From: a virus
Virus record (IMG/VR): IMGVR_UViG_3300002514_004414
Coordinates: 9,530-39,660 of that record
DNA length: 30,131 nt
Strand: one strand, 5' to 3'
The notes under the pieces were generated by a model. It saw only the letters and a program-made list of their open reading frames with translations, had not been told where the DNA came from and did no database searches. Position 1 is the stretch's first letter, and each line of letters opens with the position of its first letter. Positions 7,079 through 15,360 of the stretch are shown piece after piece. Both the position numbers and the translations under genes were made by a program.

Positions 7079-7300
7079 ATGAATAAAGAATTTAAAATTG
7101 GAGATTTGGTAGTGCATCATAAAAAGAAATGGGGTATTGGCATAGTTGTAGAAGACAGTGGTGTTCTCCCTCGTGTTCTTTGGCCCAAAGGGCTTAATTA
7201 TGTATGTGGCCACAAACCTCAATTTTTAATAAAGTTAAAAAAACCCCTTGACAAACAAGGGGTTTTTTGTTATATTAAAGACATCAAAAACGGAGGATAA
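7079..7300 (+). CDS. Small GDLV-family protein ending in a promoter/terminator
   Basis: A 73-aa frame starting FKIGDLVVHH at residue 5 with a GIGIVVEDSG strand and RVLWPKG strand, a clear family member. The last 20 codons run through the terminator hairpin and promoter at 7238-7276 and end in the ribosome site of the polymerase gene (final residues NGG are encoded by the GGAGG). The domain itself probably ends near residue 54, so the tail LKKPLDKQGV is a by-product of regulatory DNA. GGG is the only ribosome-site-like sequence ahead of the ATG. It lies between two terminators as an independent unit, although I see no promoter of its own. Confidence 0.65.
   Translation: MNKEFKIGDLVVHHKKKWGIGIVVEDSGVLPRVLWPKGLNYVCGHKPQFLIKLKKPLDKQGVFCYIKDIKNGG
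7238..7276 (+). promoter_or_regulatory. Overlapping terminator and promoter for the polymerase gene
   Basis: CCCCTTG (7244-7250), loop ACAAA, CAAGGGG (7256-7262) and six T form a terminator. The same DNA holds TTGACA at 7248-7253 and, 17 nt later, TATATT at 7271-7276. The -35 box is therefore half in the hairpin stem, and the U tract is part of the promoter spacer. RNA from upstream would stop exactly where the polymerase transcript starts. Confidence 0.85.
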
Positions 7301-7302
7301 TA

Positions 7303-10300
7303 ATGAAATTTGTAAACTTACATGCACACACCGGTGTTGGATCACCATTTGATGGTTTCGGCTACCCTGCTGACCATCTTGAATACGCATATAAAAATGG
7401 CCTTGAGGCGATGGCCATCACAGATCATGGAAACATGAATGCTCTCGCCTACCAAGTGGAGCACATCAAAAAGATGAAAGCCGCCGGTAAGAATTTTAAG
7501 CCCATCTTCGGAGTAGAAGCCTATTTTATCCCATCAGTTTCCGATTGGAAAGTAAAAATTGAAGAATATAAACAAGATAAGAAGAAAGCTAAGCAGATTG
7601 ACGCAGGTCGTTCAGGCACTAATATTGAAGCAGACGGTGAATCAAAAGGACTATCAAAGTCCGACATTAACCGTAGCCGTCATCTTATTCTTATTGCAAT
7701 GAATCAAACAGGACTCAATAACATCTTTAAGATGGTTTCCGAGTCTTATAACGGAGACTATTTCTATCGTAAGCCTCGCATGGACTATGACCTTCTCGCC
7801 AAGTATAGCGAGGGTGTTATTGCTATGTCCGCATGTCTTGGTGGAATATATGCCGGTTGTTATTGGCAAGAGCGAGAGAATGGTGCTGAGGCCGTCTTAG
7901 ATTGCATGCGAGAGACTACTCGCAACATGCAAGATATCTTTGGTGATCGTTGGTATGGAGAGCTTCAATGGAACAGAGTACCAGAGCAACACGAGCTTAA
8001 TCACTACGTCATTCAGATTGCTGAAGAATTTGATATGAAGCTTGTATCCACAGCGGATTCACACTATCCAAATCCAGATGCATGGAAGGATCGCGAACTA
8101 TACAAGCGATTAGGTTGGCTTGGTAAGGGTAAGCCGGAATGGTTGGACATGAACATTCCATCTGAGGTTCAGGAGCTTGAGTATGAACTCTATCCAAAGA
8201 ACGGCGACCAAATGTGGGAAGCCTATCAAACATACTCGGAGCAATGTGGTGTTGAGTATGACGATGATCTTGTTGAACAATCAATCAAAGAATCGCATCA
8301 GATTGCTTTTGAGCGTTGCGAAGACTTTATGCCAGATACCACAGTTCGTCTTCCAGACTTTGTTGTACCAGCCGGCTATGAAGAAGACACTTACCTTGAG
8401 CGACTTTCGTCCGAGGGGTTGTTTTCTATTCTCAAGGCCAAAGGCTTGACGCAGAAGCAGACTAAGTCCAAGTCTCTTGTTCGCGAGTATGAAGAAAGAC
8501 TACAGCATGAACTAAAAGTAATTGCGAACCGTGGTTTTTCAAAATACTTTCTAACTATGAAAGCAATAGCGGATAAAACAAATGAAGTACAATTATCGGG
8601 TCCTGGTCGTGGCTCTGCGGCAGGTTCTCTGGTTGCTTATGCTTTGGGTATTACTCAAATTGATCCTATTAAGTATGGACTACTCTTTTCGCGTTTTCTT
8701 CGTTCGGATGCGACGGATTATCCTGATATTGATTATGATGTATCCGATCCTATGGTACTTAAGGACATTCTTATAGACCAATGGGGAAGCTCAACCGTCG
8801 TTCCTATTTCTAATTGGAATACCCTTCAGCTTCGCTCGCTCATTAAGGACATTTCAAAGTTCTATGAGATTGAATTTCGCGAGGTAAACGATGTAACTTC
8901 TAAGATGATGGCCGAGGCGACTCCTATTGCTAAGAAGAAGCATGGCATCAAAGCCGGAGTGTATACTCCTACATTTGAAGAGGTTGTTGAATATTCCGAA
9001 TCCCTCAGTAACTTCTTTAAGAAGTATCCCCATGTCCAGAGTCATGTTGAATCTCTTCATGGTTCTTATCGCTCATGTTCCAGACATGCCGGAGGTGTTG
9101 TAATCGGTGAACAATTAGACAGATTTATGCCTTTGATTTCATCCAAAGGGGTAAGACAAACCCCTTGGTCCGAAGGTCAAAATGTTCGCCAATTAGAGCC
9201 TATGGGCTTCATTAAATTTGATATTTTGGGACTGTCCACACTTCGTATGATTGAGGACTGTATTGGAAAGATTCTTCGCCGTCATCATGGGGTTGATAAC
9301 CCGACATTTGAAGACATTAGCAAGTATTATAACGAGAATCTTCATCCGGATGTTATTGATCTTGACGACCAGAACATTTATAAGAACATCTTTGAAAATG
9401 GCAAGTGGGTTGGAATCTTTCAGTTCACAGAAAACGGAGCACAAAGCTTCGCGAAGCAGGTAAAGCCAACCTCTATTATTGATATTTCCGCTATTACTTC
9501 AATTTATCGTCCCGGCCCTCTTTCGGCTGGTGTTGATAAAGACTATGTTGAAGCTATACGAAACCCAATGAACATTAAGTATCTTCATCCGATTATTGAA
9601 GAGGTTACTTCTGAGACATACGGCTTCCTTATTTTCCAAGAGCAAATTGCTATGCTAGCATATCGTCTGGGTGATGGAATTACGATGGATGAGGCAAACC
9701 TGCTTCGTAAGATTCTAACCAAGAAGGGAACGGGCAAAGGTCATGAAGTTAAAGATGCTATCTTTTCTAAATTTATTCATGGTTGTATCACCAAGGGAAT
9801 CAAAGAGCGAGAGGCTCAAAGACTTTGGCAAACCTTTGAATACTTTTCTGGGTATGGCTTTAACAAGTCGCATGCGGTATCTTATTCGGTAATTTCTTAT
9901 CAGTGTGCTTGGCTGTGTAATTACTATCTTCCGGAGTGGACTGCTGCGTTCTTGGACAAAGAACCAGAGACTCGTAAGGAGAAAGCAATCAATCTTGCCA
10001 AGCAGCACGGCTTTCAAATTAAGCCCTTGAATGTCAACTATTCAGAAGATACTTGGAGAATTGAAAATGATCACACCCTTGTCGCTCCCCTCACAGGAAT
10101 TAAAGGGTTAGGCGACTCTGCTTTTGAGCAGATAATGCTTCACCGTCCATTTAACACCGTTGAAGAGATGTTATTCCATCCGGAGGTCAAGTATGCTAAG
10201 CTCAACAAGAAGGCATTTGATGTGTTGTGTCGGGCTGGTGCGATGAATGATTTGATTGATGAAAGATTCACAGGCGATAAACATTTTTGGTCAGCTGTTG

Positions 10301-10749
10301 CTGTTGACAAGCCAAGAACAAAGAAGAAACTTGATGAGAATATTGAAAAGTATCGTCCTGAAGGCTCATTTACTGAAGAAGAAAAGATTGAATTCATTGC
10401 CGATCTTACCGGAATCTTTCCACTCTCTTCAGTTATCTCATCAGACATACAGCTCAAGCTCGATGTAAAAGGAGTACCTCCTATTTCTGAATACGATTAC
10501 GATCTTAAAGTATGTTGGTGTATTCCGCGATCTGTTACCAAGAAAGTTTCTAGAAATGGTAAAAACTTCTATGTGGTTAAAGTTATTGATTCTAATTCGG
10601 TAGAGACACAGCTCAGATGTTGGTCTGTGAACCCAAAGAGAGATAAAATCCACATCAATCGTCCTTATGTGATAAAGCCAAAATACAATGAAACTTGGGG
10701 CTTTTCCACTTACGGTGCCATCAATGCTTCTTGGGTCCTTTTAGGATAA
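7303..10749 (+). CDS. dnaE: DNA polymerase III alpha subunit (DnaE type)
   Basis: A 1148-aa family-C replicative polymerase, near the length of E. coli DnaE (1160 aa). The N-terminal PHP domain keeps all nine expected metal ligands: H7, H9, D41, H42, E72, H127, C178, D252 and H254. This is the pattern of PHP domains with proofreading exonuclease activity, unlike E. coli DnaE, which has lost several. The polymerase core has GPGRGSAAGSL at 433-443, the catalytic pair D475 and D477 in PDIDYD, and the third Asp D640 in FDILGL. A C-terminal OB-like segment lies near 1030-1110. CGGAGG lies 8 nt before ATG 7303. It has its own promoter and is likely the phage replicase; no clamp or epsilon subunit is in the window. 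Confidence 0.96.
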   Translation: MKFVNLHAHTGVGSPFDGFGYPADHLEYAYKNGLEAMAITDHGNMNALAYQVEHIKKMKAAGKNFKPIFGVEAYFIPSVSDWKVKIEEYKQDKKKAKQIDAGRSGTNIEADGESKGLSKSDINRSRHLILIAMNQTGLNNIFKMVSESYNGDYFYRKPRMDYDLLAKYSEGVIAMSACLGGIYAGCYWQERENGAEAVLDCMRETTRNMQDIFGDRWYGELQWNRVPEQHELNHYVIQIAEEFDMKLVSTADSHYPNPDAWKDRELYKRLGWLGKGKPEWLDMNIPSEVQELEYELYPKNGDQMWEAYQTYSEQCGVEYDDDLVEQSIKESHQIAFERCEDFMPDTTVRLPDFVVPAGYEEDTYLERLSSEGLFSILKAKGLTQKQTKSKSLVREYEERLQHELKVIANRGFSKYFLTMKAIADKTNEVQLSGPGRGSAAGSLVAYALGITQIDPIKYGLLFSRFLRSDATDYPDIDYDVSDPMVLKDILIDQWGSSTVVPISNWNTLQLRSLIKDISKFYEIEFREVNDVTSKMMAEATPIAKKKHGIKAGVYTPTFEEVVEYSESLSNFFKKYPHVQSHVESLHGSYRSCSRHAGGVVIGEQLDRFMPLISSKGVRQTPWSEGQNVRQLEPMGFIKFDILGLSTLRMIEDCIGKILRRHHGVDNPTFEDISKYYNENLHPDVIDLDDQNIYKNIFENGKWVGIFQFTENGAQSFAKQVKPTSIIDISAITSIYRPGPLSAGVDKDYVEAIRNPMNIKYLHPIIEEVTSETYGFLIFQEQIAMLAYRLGDGITMDEANLLRKILTKKGTGKGHEVKDAIFSKFIHGCITKGIKEREAQRLWQTFEYFSGYGFNKSHAVSYSVISYQCAWLCNYYLPEWTAAFLDKEPETRKEKAINLAKQHGFQIKPLNVNYSEDTWRIENDHTLVAPLTGIKGLGDSAFEQIMLHRPFNTVEEMLFHPEVKYAKLNKKAFDVLCRAGAMNDLIDERFTGDKHFWSAVAVDKPRTKKKLDENIEKYRPEGSFTEEEKIEFIADLTGIFPLSSVISSDIQLKLDVKGVPPISEYDYDLKVCWCIPRSVTKKVSRNGKNFYVVKVIDSNSVETQLRCWSVNPKRDKIHINRPYVIKPKYNETWGFSTYGAINASWVLLG

Positions 10750-10753
10750 AAGC

Positions 10754-10781
10754 TTGACAAAACGACAGAACGTGTTATAAT
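10754..10781 (+). promoter_or_regulatory. Sigma70-type promoter
   Basis: TTGACA at 10754-10759, 16 nt, TATAAT at 10776-10781 with TGT ahead, starting 5 nt after the polymerase stop. Likely drives the small genes, the IMPDH/GMPR gene and dUTPase. Confidence 0.87.
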
Positions 10782-10816
10782 ATAAATACGTTAAAAAGAA
10801 ACAAATGGAGGATGAC

Positions 10817-10993
10817 ATGTCAACAGAAGAAGAAAGATGTAACAATCATTGGAATAGCTGTGACAAGATTAGATTCTACAGAAGAGAAGATGCTTATGAG
10901 TACGCTGGGTATCTTTTAAAAAAGCGTGGATATTACATGCGAGTGTACTGGGATGGTGATTGCAAATGCTATCACCTTACATCAAACTTTTAA
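10817..10993 (+). CDS. Small phage protein with CxCxxxH tail
   Basis: A 58-aa protein. KIRFYRREDAYEYA followed by a long Lys-rich helix, MRVYWDGDCKC and YHLTS near the end resembles small phage proteins in which a helix precedes a YxCxxCxxWHL zinc-ribbon half, though here the cysteines are CKC, one residue short of CxxC. An in-frame ATG at 10805 exists, but it overlaps the ribosome site; ATG 10817 follows GGAGG by 5 nt and is the better start. First gene after a strong promoter. Function unknown. Confidence 0.7.
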   Translation: MSTEEERCNNHWNSCDKIRFYRREDAYEYAGYLLKKRGYYMRVYWDGDCKCYHLTSNF

Positions 10994-11008
10994 ACAAAGG
11001 AGGAAAGA

Positions 11009-11257
11009 ATGGATGTAACAAATGAAAATCAAGAGGACACACCGCTTCTAACACATGGAGATCTCGCCATGGCGGCATTTTCCTTATCAGAGCTGTTTAA
11101 TTATTATTTGGAACAGTACAATGCTGAGGAATATGGAGAATTGGATAAAGAACAAGTAGAAAACATGATGAATAATCTAAGAACTGCTTTTATAAAATTT
11201 AATTCTCTTTTAGAAACCCTAAACCCACAAGAGGAACCAAATGAAGAGGGCGATTAG
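11009..11257 (+). CDS. Small acidic helical protein, unknown
   Basis: An 82-aa, strongly acidic, all-helical-looking protein (FSLSELFNYYLEQYNAEEYG, then an amphipathic Asn/Leu helix). AAAGGAGG is 7 nt before the ATG. Its end overlaps the IMPDH/GMPR start by 17 nt, so the two are translationally coupled. No family recognised. Confidence 0.75.
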   Translation: MDVTNENQEDTPLLTHGDLAMAAFSLSELFNYYLEQYNAEEYGELDKEQVENMMNNLRTAFIKFNSLLETLNPQEEPNEEGD

Positions 11258-12263
11258 TTTTGACGATGTTCTTCTGGTGCCACAGCTTTCCGAGATCTGC
11301 AGCAGAAAGAAAGAAGTGATTCTGGATTCCAATTTAGGAAGTATCAAGACCACAATACCAGTAATTTCCAGCCCAATGGATACTGTGACCGAAGGCGACA
11401 TGGTTTTTCAAATGGATAATGCTGGTGGGATTGGAATCATTCATCGCTATAGTTCAATCGAACAGCAAACACAGATGGTTTTGGATGTACGCAGTCGAGG
11501 TGCCAACAATGTTGGTGTCGCGATAGGCGTCTCCGGAGACTTTATCGAAAGAGCACAAGAAGCGATTAAGTTCGGTGCAAATTTACTGTGTGTTGACATT
11601 GCCCATGGGCACCACATCATGATGCAAAATGCTCTTTCTAAACTAAGAAACTCTATTGGATCTTCAATACATGTTATGGCTGGTAATGTTGCCACACTTC
11701 ATGGCATAAACGACTTAGCAGATTGGGGTGCCGATAGTGTACGAGTGGGAATCGGTGGTGGTTCTATTTGTTCAACAAGAATACAAACGGGACACGGTAT
11801 GCCAACACTACAATCTATCATTGAATGTGCGCAAACAGATCGAACTGTCAGTATCATAGCCGATGGTGGAATAAGAAACAGCGGAGATGTGTGTAAAGCT
11901 TTAGCTGCTGGTGCTGATTTTGTTATGCTTGGATCTATGTTATCTGGTACTGATGAATCGCCCGGCGAAAAGCACTACGACAGTAGGACTGGAAAGTTTT
12001 ACAAAGCTTATAGAGGCATGGCTTCTGTTGAAGCACAAATTGATTGGAGAGGACACACATCATCTGTAGAGGGTGTTGCATCCACTGTAGATTATAAAGG
12101 ACCTGTATCTTCTGTGTTAGAAGACGTAATAAGAGGAGTAAGATCCGGCCTGTCCTATTCAGGAACAAAGACAATTTCAGAGTTTCAACACCGAGCAAGG
12201 ATGATTGAAATAACTTCATCCGGTATGAATGAATCTCGCACTCACATTTTAAATAAACAATAA
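11241..12263 (+). CDS. IMP dehydrogenase / GMP reductase family enzyme without CBS domains
   Basis: A 340-aa TIM-barrel oxidoreductase of guanine nucleotide metabolism. It starts SFDDVLLVPQ, has SSPMDTVTE, the active loop GIGGGSICSTR with catalytic Cys at residue 177 (families normally have GIGPGS), IADGGIR for phosphate binding, and YRGMAS. There is no CBS pair, so its length fits GMP reductase (about 345 aa), whereas EGVASTVDYKGPV and the C-terminal SGTKTISEFQ with ITSSGMNESRTH resemble IMP dehydrogenase. The direction, IMP to XMP or GMP to IMP, cannot be settled by eye. It overlaps the upstream gene by 17 nt and precedes dUTPase by 9 nt, forming a nucleotide operon. Confidence 0.9.
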   Translation: MKRAISFDDVLLVPQLSEICSRKKEVILDSNLGSIKTTIPVISSPMDTVTEGDMVFQMDNAGGIGIIHRYSSIEQQTQMVLDVRSRGANNVGVAIGVSGDFIERAQEAIKFGANLLCVDIAHGHHIMMQNALSKLRNSIGSSIHVMAGNVATLHGINDLADWGADSVRVGIGGGSICSTRIQTGHGMPTLQSIIECAQTDRTVSIIADGGIRNSGDVCKALAAGADFVMLGSMLSGTDESPGEKHYDSRTGKFYKAYRGMASVEAQIDWRGHTSSVEGVASTVDYKGPVSSVLEDVIRGVRSGLSYSGTKTISEFQHRARMIEITSSGMNESRTHILNKQ

Positions 12264-12272
12264 GGAGATAGA

Positions 12273-12695
12273 ATGAAAGTGAAAATTAAAAAGCTCAGCC
12301 CAGATGCTAAGCTTCCAAGATATGCAAAGAAGGGAGATGCCTGTATGGATCTCTACTCTGTGAGCCACACTATTGATAATTATGGTAATGAGGTTCACGA
12401 CACAGGAATCGCTATGGAGATTCCAGAAGGCCATGTGGGTCTTGTATTTCCAAGATCTTCAATTTCAAAGACAGGGCACACATTGAGAAATTCTGTCGGT
12501 GTAATCGATTCTGGATACAGAGGGCCCATTATGCTGAAGTTTGCAGCAACGCACCCCCGAGGGCAAAACTATCTAGCAGGAGACCGAGTAGGCCAGATAA
12601 TGATTCTGCCGTACCCCGAGATAGAATATGTGGAGGTCAATGAGTTGTCGGATACCGAAAGGGGCTCTGGTGGCTTTGGATCAACGGGCCAGTAA
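12273..12695 (+). CDS. dut: dUTPase (deoxyuridine triphosphatase)
   Basis: A 140-aa trimeric-type dUTPase, converting dUTP to dUMP and pyrophosphate. All five motifs are present: DACMDL (22-27), PRSSISK (60-66), GVIDSGYRG with catalytic D79, GDRVGQIMI (103-111) and the C-terminal RGSGGFGSTG arm (130-139). AAGGAGA lies 6 nt before ATG 12273. It ends the nucleotide operon before a terminator/promoter element. It keeps uracil out of phage DNA and feeds dTMP synthesis. Confidence 0.96.
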   Translation: MKVKIKKLSPDAKLPRYAKKGDACMDLYSVSHTIDNYGNEVHDTGIAMEIPEGHVGLVFPRSSISKTGHTLRNSVGVIDSGYRGPIMLKFAATHPRGQNYLAGDRVGQIMILPYPEIEYVEVNELSDTERGSGGFGSTGQ

Positions 12696-12721
12696 CCACT
12701 CAGTTACTAGAAAAACTAAAC

Positions 12722-12758
12722 AAAACCCCTTGACAATCAAGGGGTTTTATGTTATATT
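12722..12758 (+). promoter_or_regulatory. Overlapping terminator and promoter ahead of the nuclease gene
   Basis: AAAACCCCTTGA (12722-12733), loop CAA, TCAAGGGGTTTT (12737-12748) is a 12-bp hairpin counting the A-T pairs. The stem contains TTGACA at 12730-12735, and TATATT follows 17 nt later at 12753-12758. This is the second copy of the design at 7238-7276: it ends the dut transcript and starts the restriction-modification-like pair. Confidence 0.85.
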
Positions 12759-12781
12759 ATTATCACAATCAAGGAGACAAC

Positions 12782-13435
12782 ATGAAAAATTATGTTAATA
12801 CTATCTTTACTATCAAAGATCTAATGAACAGTGCAACCCCACAGGCACTAAAGAATTATAAAGAACTCATTTCTGGTCTTAAAGTTATTGAAAAATATAC
12901 TAACCCAATTATTACAAACGGAAGAGTTAACCATTATTGGTTCCAAAGTATACTCACAGCGTTGTCCGACGGCCAGCTTGTTGAAGGTGGTCAAGGAAAT
13001 TCAGACCCAGATATGTTTTGGAATAAAAAAACAATTGAGGTTAAAGGCTGTACAACCGAAGAACTTGATAACCTTGCTCCAATACGAGTTGGGGCCTCTA
13101 AATACTTTGCCAGCAATGGAGGAATAAAGCAGCTCAAGGATTCAGATCAGACACTTTCTGAAATGAAGAAGATCATTTTTAAAGACTCATATCATGATGA
13201 TTATTACATGCTAACGGAGACTTGTGGTTTGGAATCATTATCTCAAGTTCAAAATGTGAGAATTATCTTTGTTTCAACAAAAATGCTGATTGAAAATCTT
13301 ATTTCAAATTTGGGTCCACACACCCAAGACCTTCATCACCAGTGGGTAACACCTTCCGGCTTAAATAAAAAGAAGAAGATCAATTGGCCTTTCTTGGAAG
13401 TCAATACAAAAGAACTAGTAAGGAGTTTACTATGA
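12782..13435 (+). CDS. Predicted PD-(D/E)XK endonuclease, candidate restriction enzyme
   Basis: A 217-aa protein. The stretch from residue 73 reads SDPD, then eight residues, then IEVKG, giving D75/D77, E86 and K88: the PD-(D/E)XK active-site signature of type II restriction enzymes. N50-H51 upstream and the helix before it could form the rest of the core. The frame is open from 12749, but that ATG overlaps the -10 box; ATG 12782 follows AAGGAG at 6 nt. Its stop overlaps the following methyltransferase (ATGA). The gene pair is what suggests restriction rather than repair or recombination. No close family recognised; the recognition site is unknown. Confidence 0.7.
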   Translation: MKNYVNTIFTIKDLMNSATPQALKNYKELISGLKVIEKYTNPIITNGRVNHYWFQSILTALSDGQLVEGGQGNSDPDMFWNKKTIEVKGCTTEELDNLAPIRVGASKYFASNGGIKQLKDSDQTLSEMKKIIFKDSYHDDYYMLTETCGLESLSQVQNVRIIFVSTKMLIENLISNLGPHTQDLHHQWVTPSGLNKKKKINWPFLEVNTKELVRSLL

Positions 13436-14379
13436 GCAACAATGTTAAGAAAGGGCACAAGAACAAACAATCTTATGCAAACACAAGAACAACCGGCAAA
13501 GAACAATATTATACCGAATCCGCAGTTGTTGATCTTTGTTTATCTGAGGTTCAAAAACACATTGATCTAAATGACAAGGTTATTTTGGAACCTTGTGGAG
13601 GAACAGGAGAGTTTATTAAAGGCTTTCAACGACTTGGCATTCAAGATGGCAACATAATTTCTTACGATATTGAACCCAAACACCCAGCTGTTCTTCAAGG
13701 AAACTATCTTGAACAAGATATGTCCGATCATAGTGGTCTGGTTTCTATAACCAACCCGCCCTTTGGCAGAGCATCTTCATTAGCTAAGAAATTCTTTAAC
13801 CACGCAGCAAATCATTGTGATTATATCTGCTATCTTATTCCAAAAGCTTGGAGAAAGTGGTCTACAATGAATTCATTAGATAAAAGATTTCACTTAATCG
13901 CTGATATTGAAATGCCAAAGAACTGTTTTTATTTGCCCGAAAGTAAGAAACAGACAAAGAAAGATGTTCTCAACACAGTATTTCAGGTTTGGGAAAAGAG
14001 AGAGACTAAAAGAAAGAAAATTGTAATACCGGATAACAAGCTTGTGAAGAAGGTAATTCCAACAATGAAAGTGGTCAAGGATAAAAATGGCAAAGATGCT
14101 CGAAGGCCGGACTACATAAGCGGGGTTAACTTTCAAATGATTGTCTTTGGCCATTCATGCGGTAAGTGGAAGGATTTAGATCCGACACAACAATATGATG
14201 CGAAGACAACTACAATGTACTTTACCATTGAAAGAGAGGATGTCATAGAGGCAATGAAAGAGATTACTTTTTCTCATCATTTTAATAACGTTTCCTATGT
14301 TCAAGCATTATCACTTCAGGAAATAAACTACGAATTAAATCGGTATTTTGATTTACCGAACTTTAACTTTGAGGACTAA
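13432..14379 (+). CDS. DNA N6-adenine methyltransferase (NPPF type)
   Basis: A 315-aa AdoMet-dependent methyltransferase. EPCGGTGEF (residues 53-61) is motif I for AdoMet and NPPFG (109-113) is the catalytic motif of adenine-N6 (or exocyclic amine) methylases, in gamma-class order with motif I first. The region from about 160 to 290 would recognise DNA. An upstream in-frame ATG exists at 13384, but ATG 13432 has AAGGAG 7 nt ahead and overlaps the nuclease stop by 4 nt. It is most likely the modification partner of the nuclease, protecting phage DNA. A role as an orphan epigenetic methylase is also possible. Confidence 0.85.
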   Translation: MSNNVKKGHKNKQSYANTRTTGKEQYYTESAVVDLCLSEVQKHIDLNDKVILEPCGGTGEFIKGFQRLGIQDGNIISYDIEPKHPAVLQGNYLEQDMSDHSGLVSITNPPFGRASSLAKKFFNHAANHCDYICYLIPKAWRKWSTMNSLDKRFHLIADIEMPKNCFYLPESKKQTKKDVLNTVFQVWEKRETKRKKIVIPDNKLVKKVIPTMKVVKDKNGKDARRPDYISGVNFQMIVFGHSCGKWKDLDPTQQYDAKTTTMYFTIEREDVIEAMKEITFSHHFNNVSYVQALSLQEINYELNRYFDLPNFNFED

Positions 14380-14386
14380 TTAAAAC

Positions 14387-14710
14387 ATGGCAGATTTTGT
14401 TAAAAAGAAGGTACAATTTGTTGATACCGATGTTAGACATGCACAACTAAAGATTAAATTAGAAAGGGAATCTATAACCCAAGCAGAATTCTTTAGGGCA
14501 TGTCTAACCGGTATGATTGAAGAAGATCCGGATTTTATAAAATACGTTAGAAAATACAAAGAGAGCAAAGGCATCGGGCGAAAAAGGGATGCCAAAATTT
14601 TAGAAAAAGAAGATAAGGCAAGTGACAATCTTATGGAAAGGTTCGGAATTAAAGATTCAGAGTTGGATAACATTTTTGATATAATAGCCGAAGAACACCC
14701 AGATTTATAA
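14387..14710 (+). CDS. Small protein, possible ribbon-helix-helix DNA-binding domain
   Basis: A 107-aa, charged protein. AQLKIKLERESITQAEFFRA, then a second helix (CLTGMIEEDPDF), has the strand-helix-helix order of ribbon-helix-helix regulators, in which the strand contacts DNA. The C-terminal half is a Lys-rich linker and an acidic helix. The only ribosome site is GAGGA 11 nt ahead, within the end of the methylase gene. As a possible repressor beside a restriction-like pair it could act as a controller protein, but that is speculation. Confidence 0.7.
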   Translation: MADFVKKKVQFVDTDVRHAQLKIKLERESITQAEFFRACLTGMIEEDPDFIKYVRKYKESKGIGRKRDAKILEKEDKASDNLMERFGIKDSELDNIFDIIAEEHPDL

Positions 14711-14742
14711 ACTTTTTGCTTTTTAACTTCTATTTATTGTGT

Positions 14743-14748
14743 TATAGC
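14743..14748 (+). promoter_or_regulatory. Possible extended -10 promoter
   Basis: TGTTATAGC matches the extended -10 of the strong promoters, but no convincing -35 lies 16-17 nt upstream (TTTTAA). A transcript would start about 14 nt before the start at 14768. The region 14711-14767 holds nothing else visible. Confidence 0.4.
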
Positions 14749-14767
14749 ATTTTAAGGAGATTATATA

Positions 14768-15331
14768 ATGTCTAAAAAACTTTTATCAGAGGCTCAGATC
14801 CGTCGTTTTCAGAGTCTTGCAAGCATCAGTTCCATGAACGAGATGTACTCTTACAACGAAGAGGAAGAAGCCGCTGAAGAGATGGCTGACGAGATGGACA
14901 TGGAAGACGAAGCACCAGAAGCAGAACTTGCACCTATTGAAGATGCACCAGAAGCTGCCGAGGAAGAAGAGTCTGACGTTGAGATCGAACAAAGCGACAT
15001 TGATGCAATTGCAGATGCTCTTAGTCTTCTTCAAGACAAGCTCTCTCCTTTGACCGGAGCAGCTTCAGAAGAAGCAGAACCAGCCGACATGGAAATGGCA
15101 GATGAAATGCCTGCACCAGAGCTGGATGACATGGAAATGGATGTCTCCGCTGAAGAAGAAGCAGAAGAGGAAATAATGGAAGAAGACATCATTACCGCTG
15201 CTCTTCAGGAAGTTGAACTTGAACTTTCAGAAACTGAGATCGTGAATGAAGTTGCCAAGCGTGTTGTACGCCGTATTCTTGAAGCAAAAAATGCAAAAGA
15301 ATTGCTCGACAAGGCCCTTGGAAACAAGTAA
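14768..15331 (+). CDS. Very acidic protein, possible scaffold/core protein
   Basis: A 187-aa protein with extreme Glu/Asp/Ala/Met content from residue 30 to 140 (repeats of EEAEE and MEMADEM). Only the ends look folded: LSEAQIRRFQSLA at the N-terminus and a basic helix VAKRVVRRILEAKNAKELL at the C-terminus. Phage prohead core and scaffold proteins are often acidic and helical like this, and the neighbours include a ClpP-like protease that could cut a prohead. The role is an inference. AAGGAGA lies 9 nt before ATG 14768. Confidence 0.75.
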   Translation: MSKKLLSEAQIRRFQSLASISSMNEMYSYNEEEEAAEEMADEMDMEDEAPEAELAPIEDAPEAAEEEESDVEIEQSDIDAIADALSLLQDKLSPLTGAASEEAEPADMEMADEMPAPELDDMEMDVSAEEEAEEEIMEEDIITAALQEVELELSETEIVNEVAKRVVRRILEAKNAKELLDKALGNK

Positions 15332-15360
15332 TTTAATTTTAAAGACAATGTGATTACATA

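Noticed and set aside
12691-12708. AGTAAC/GTTACT 6-bp hairpin at the dut stop
   Set aside because: Short stem, no T run; the real terminator lies just downstream.
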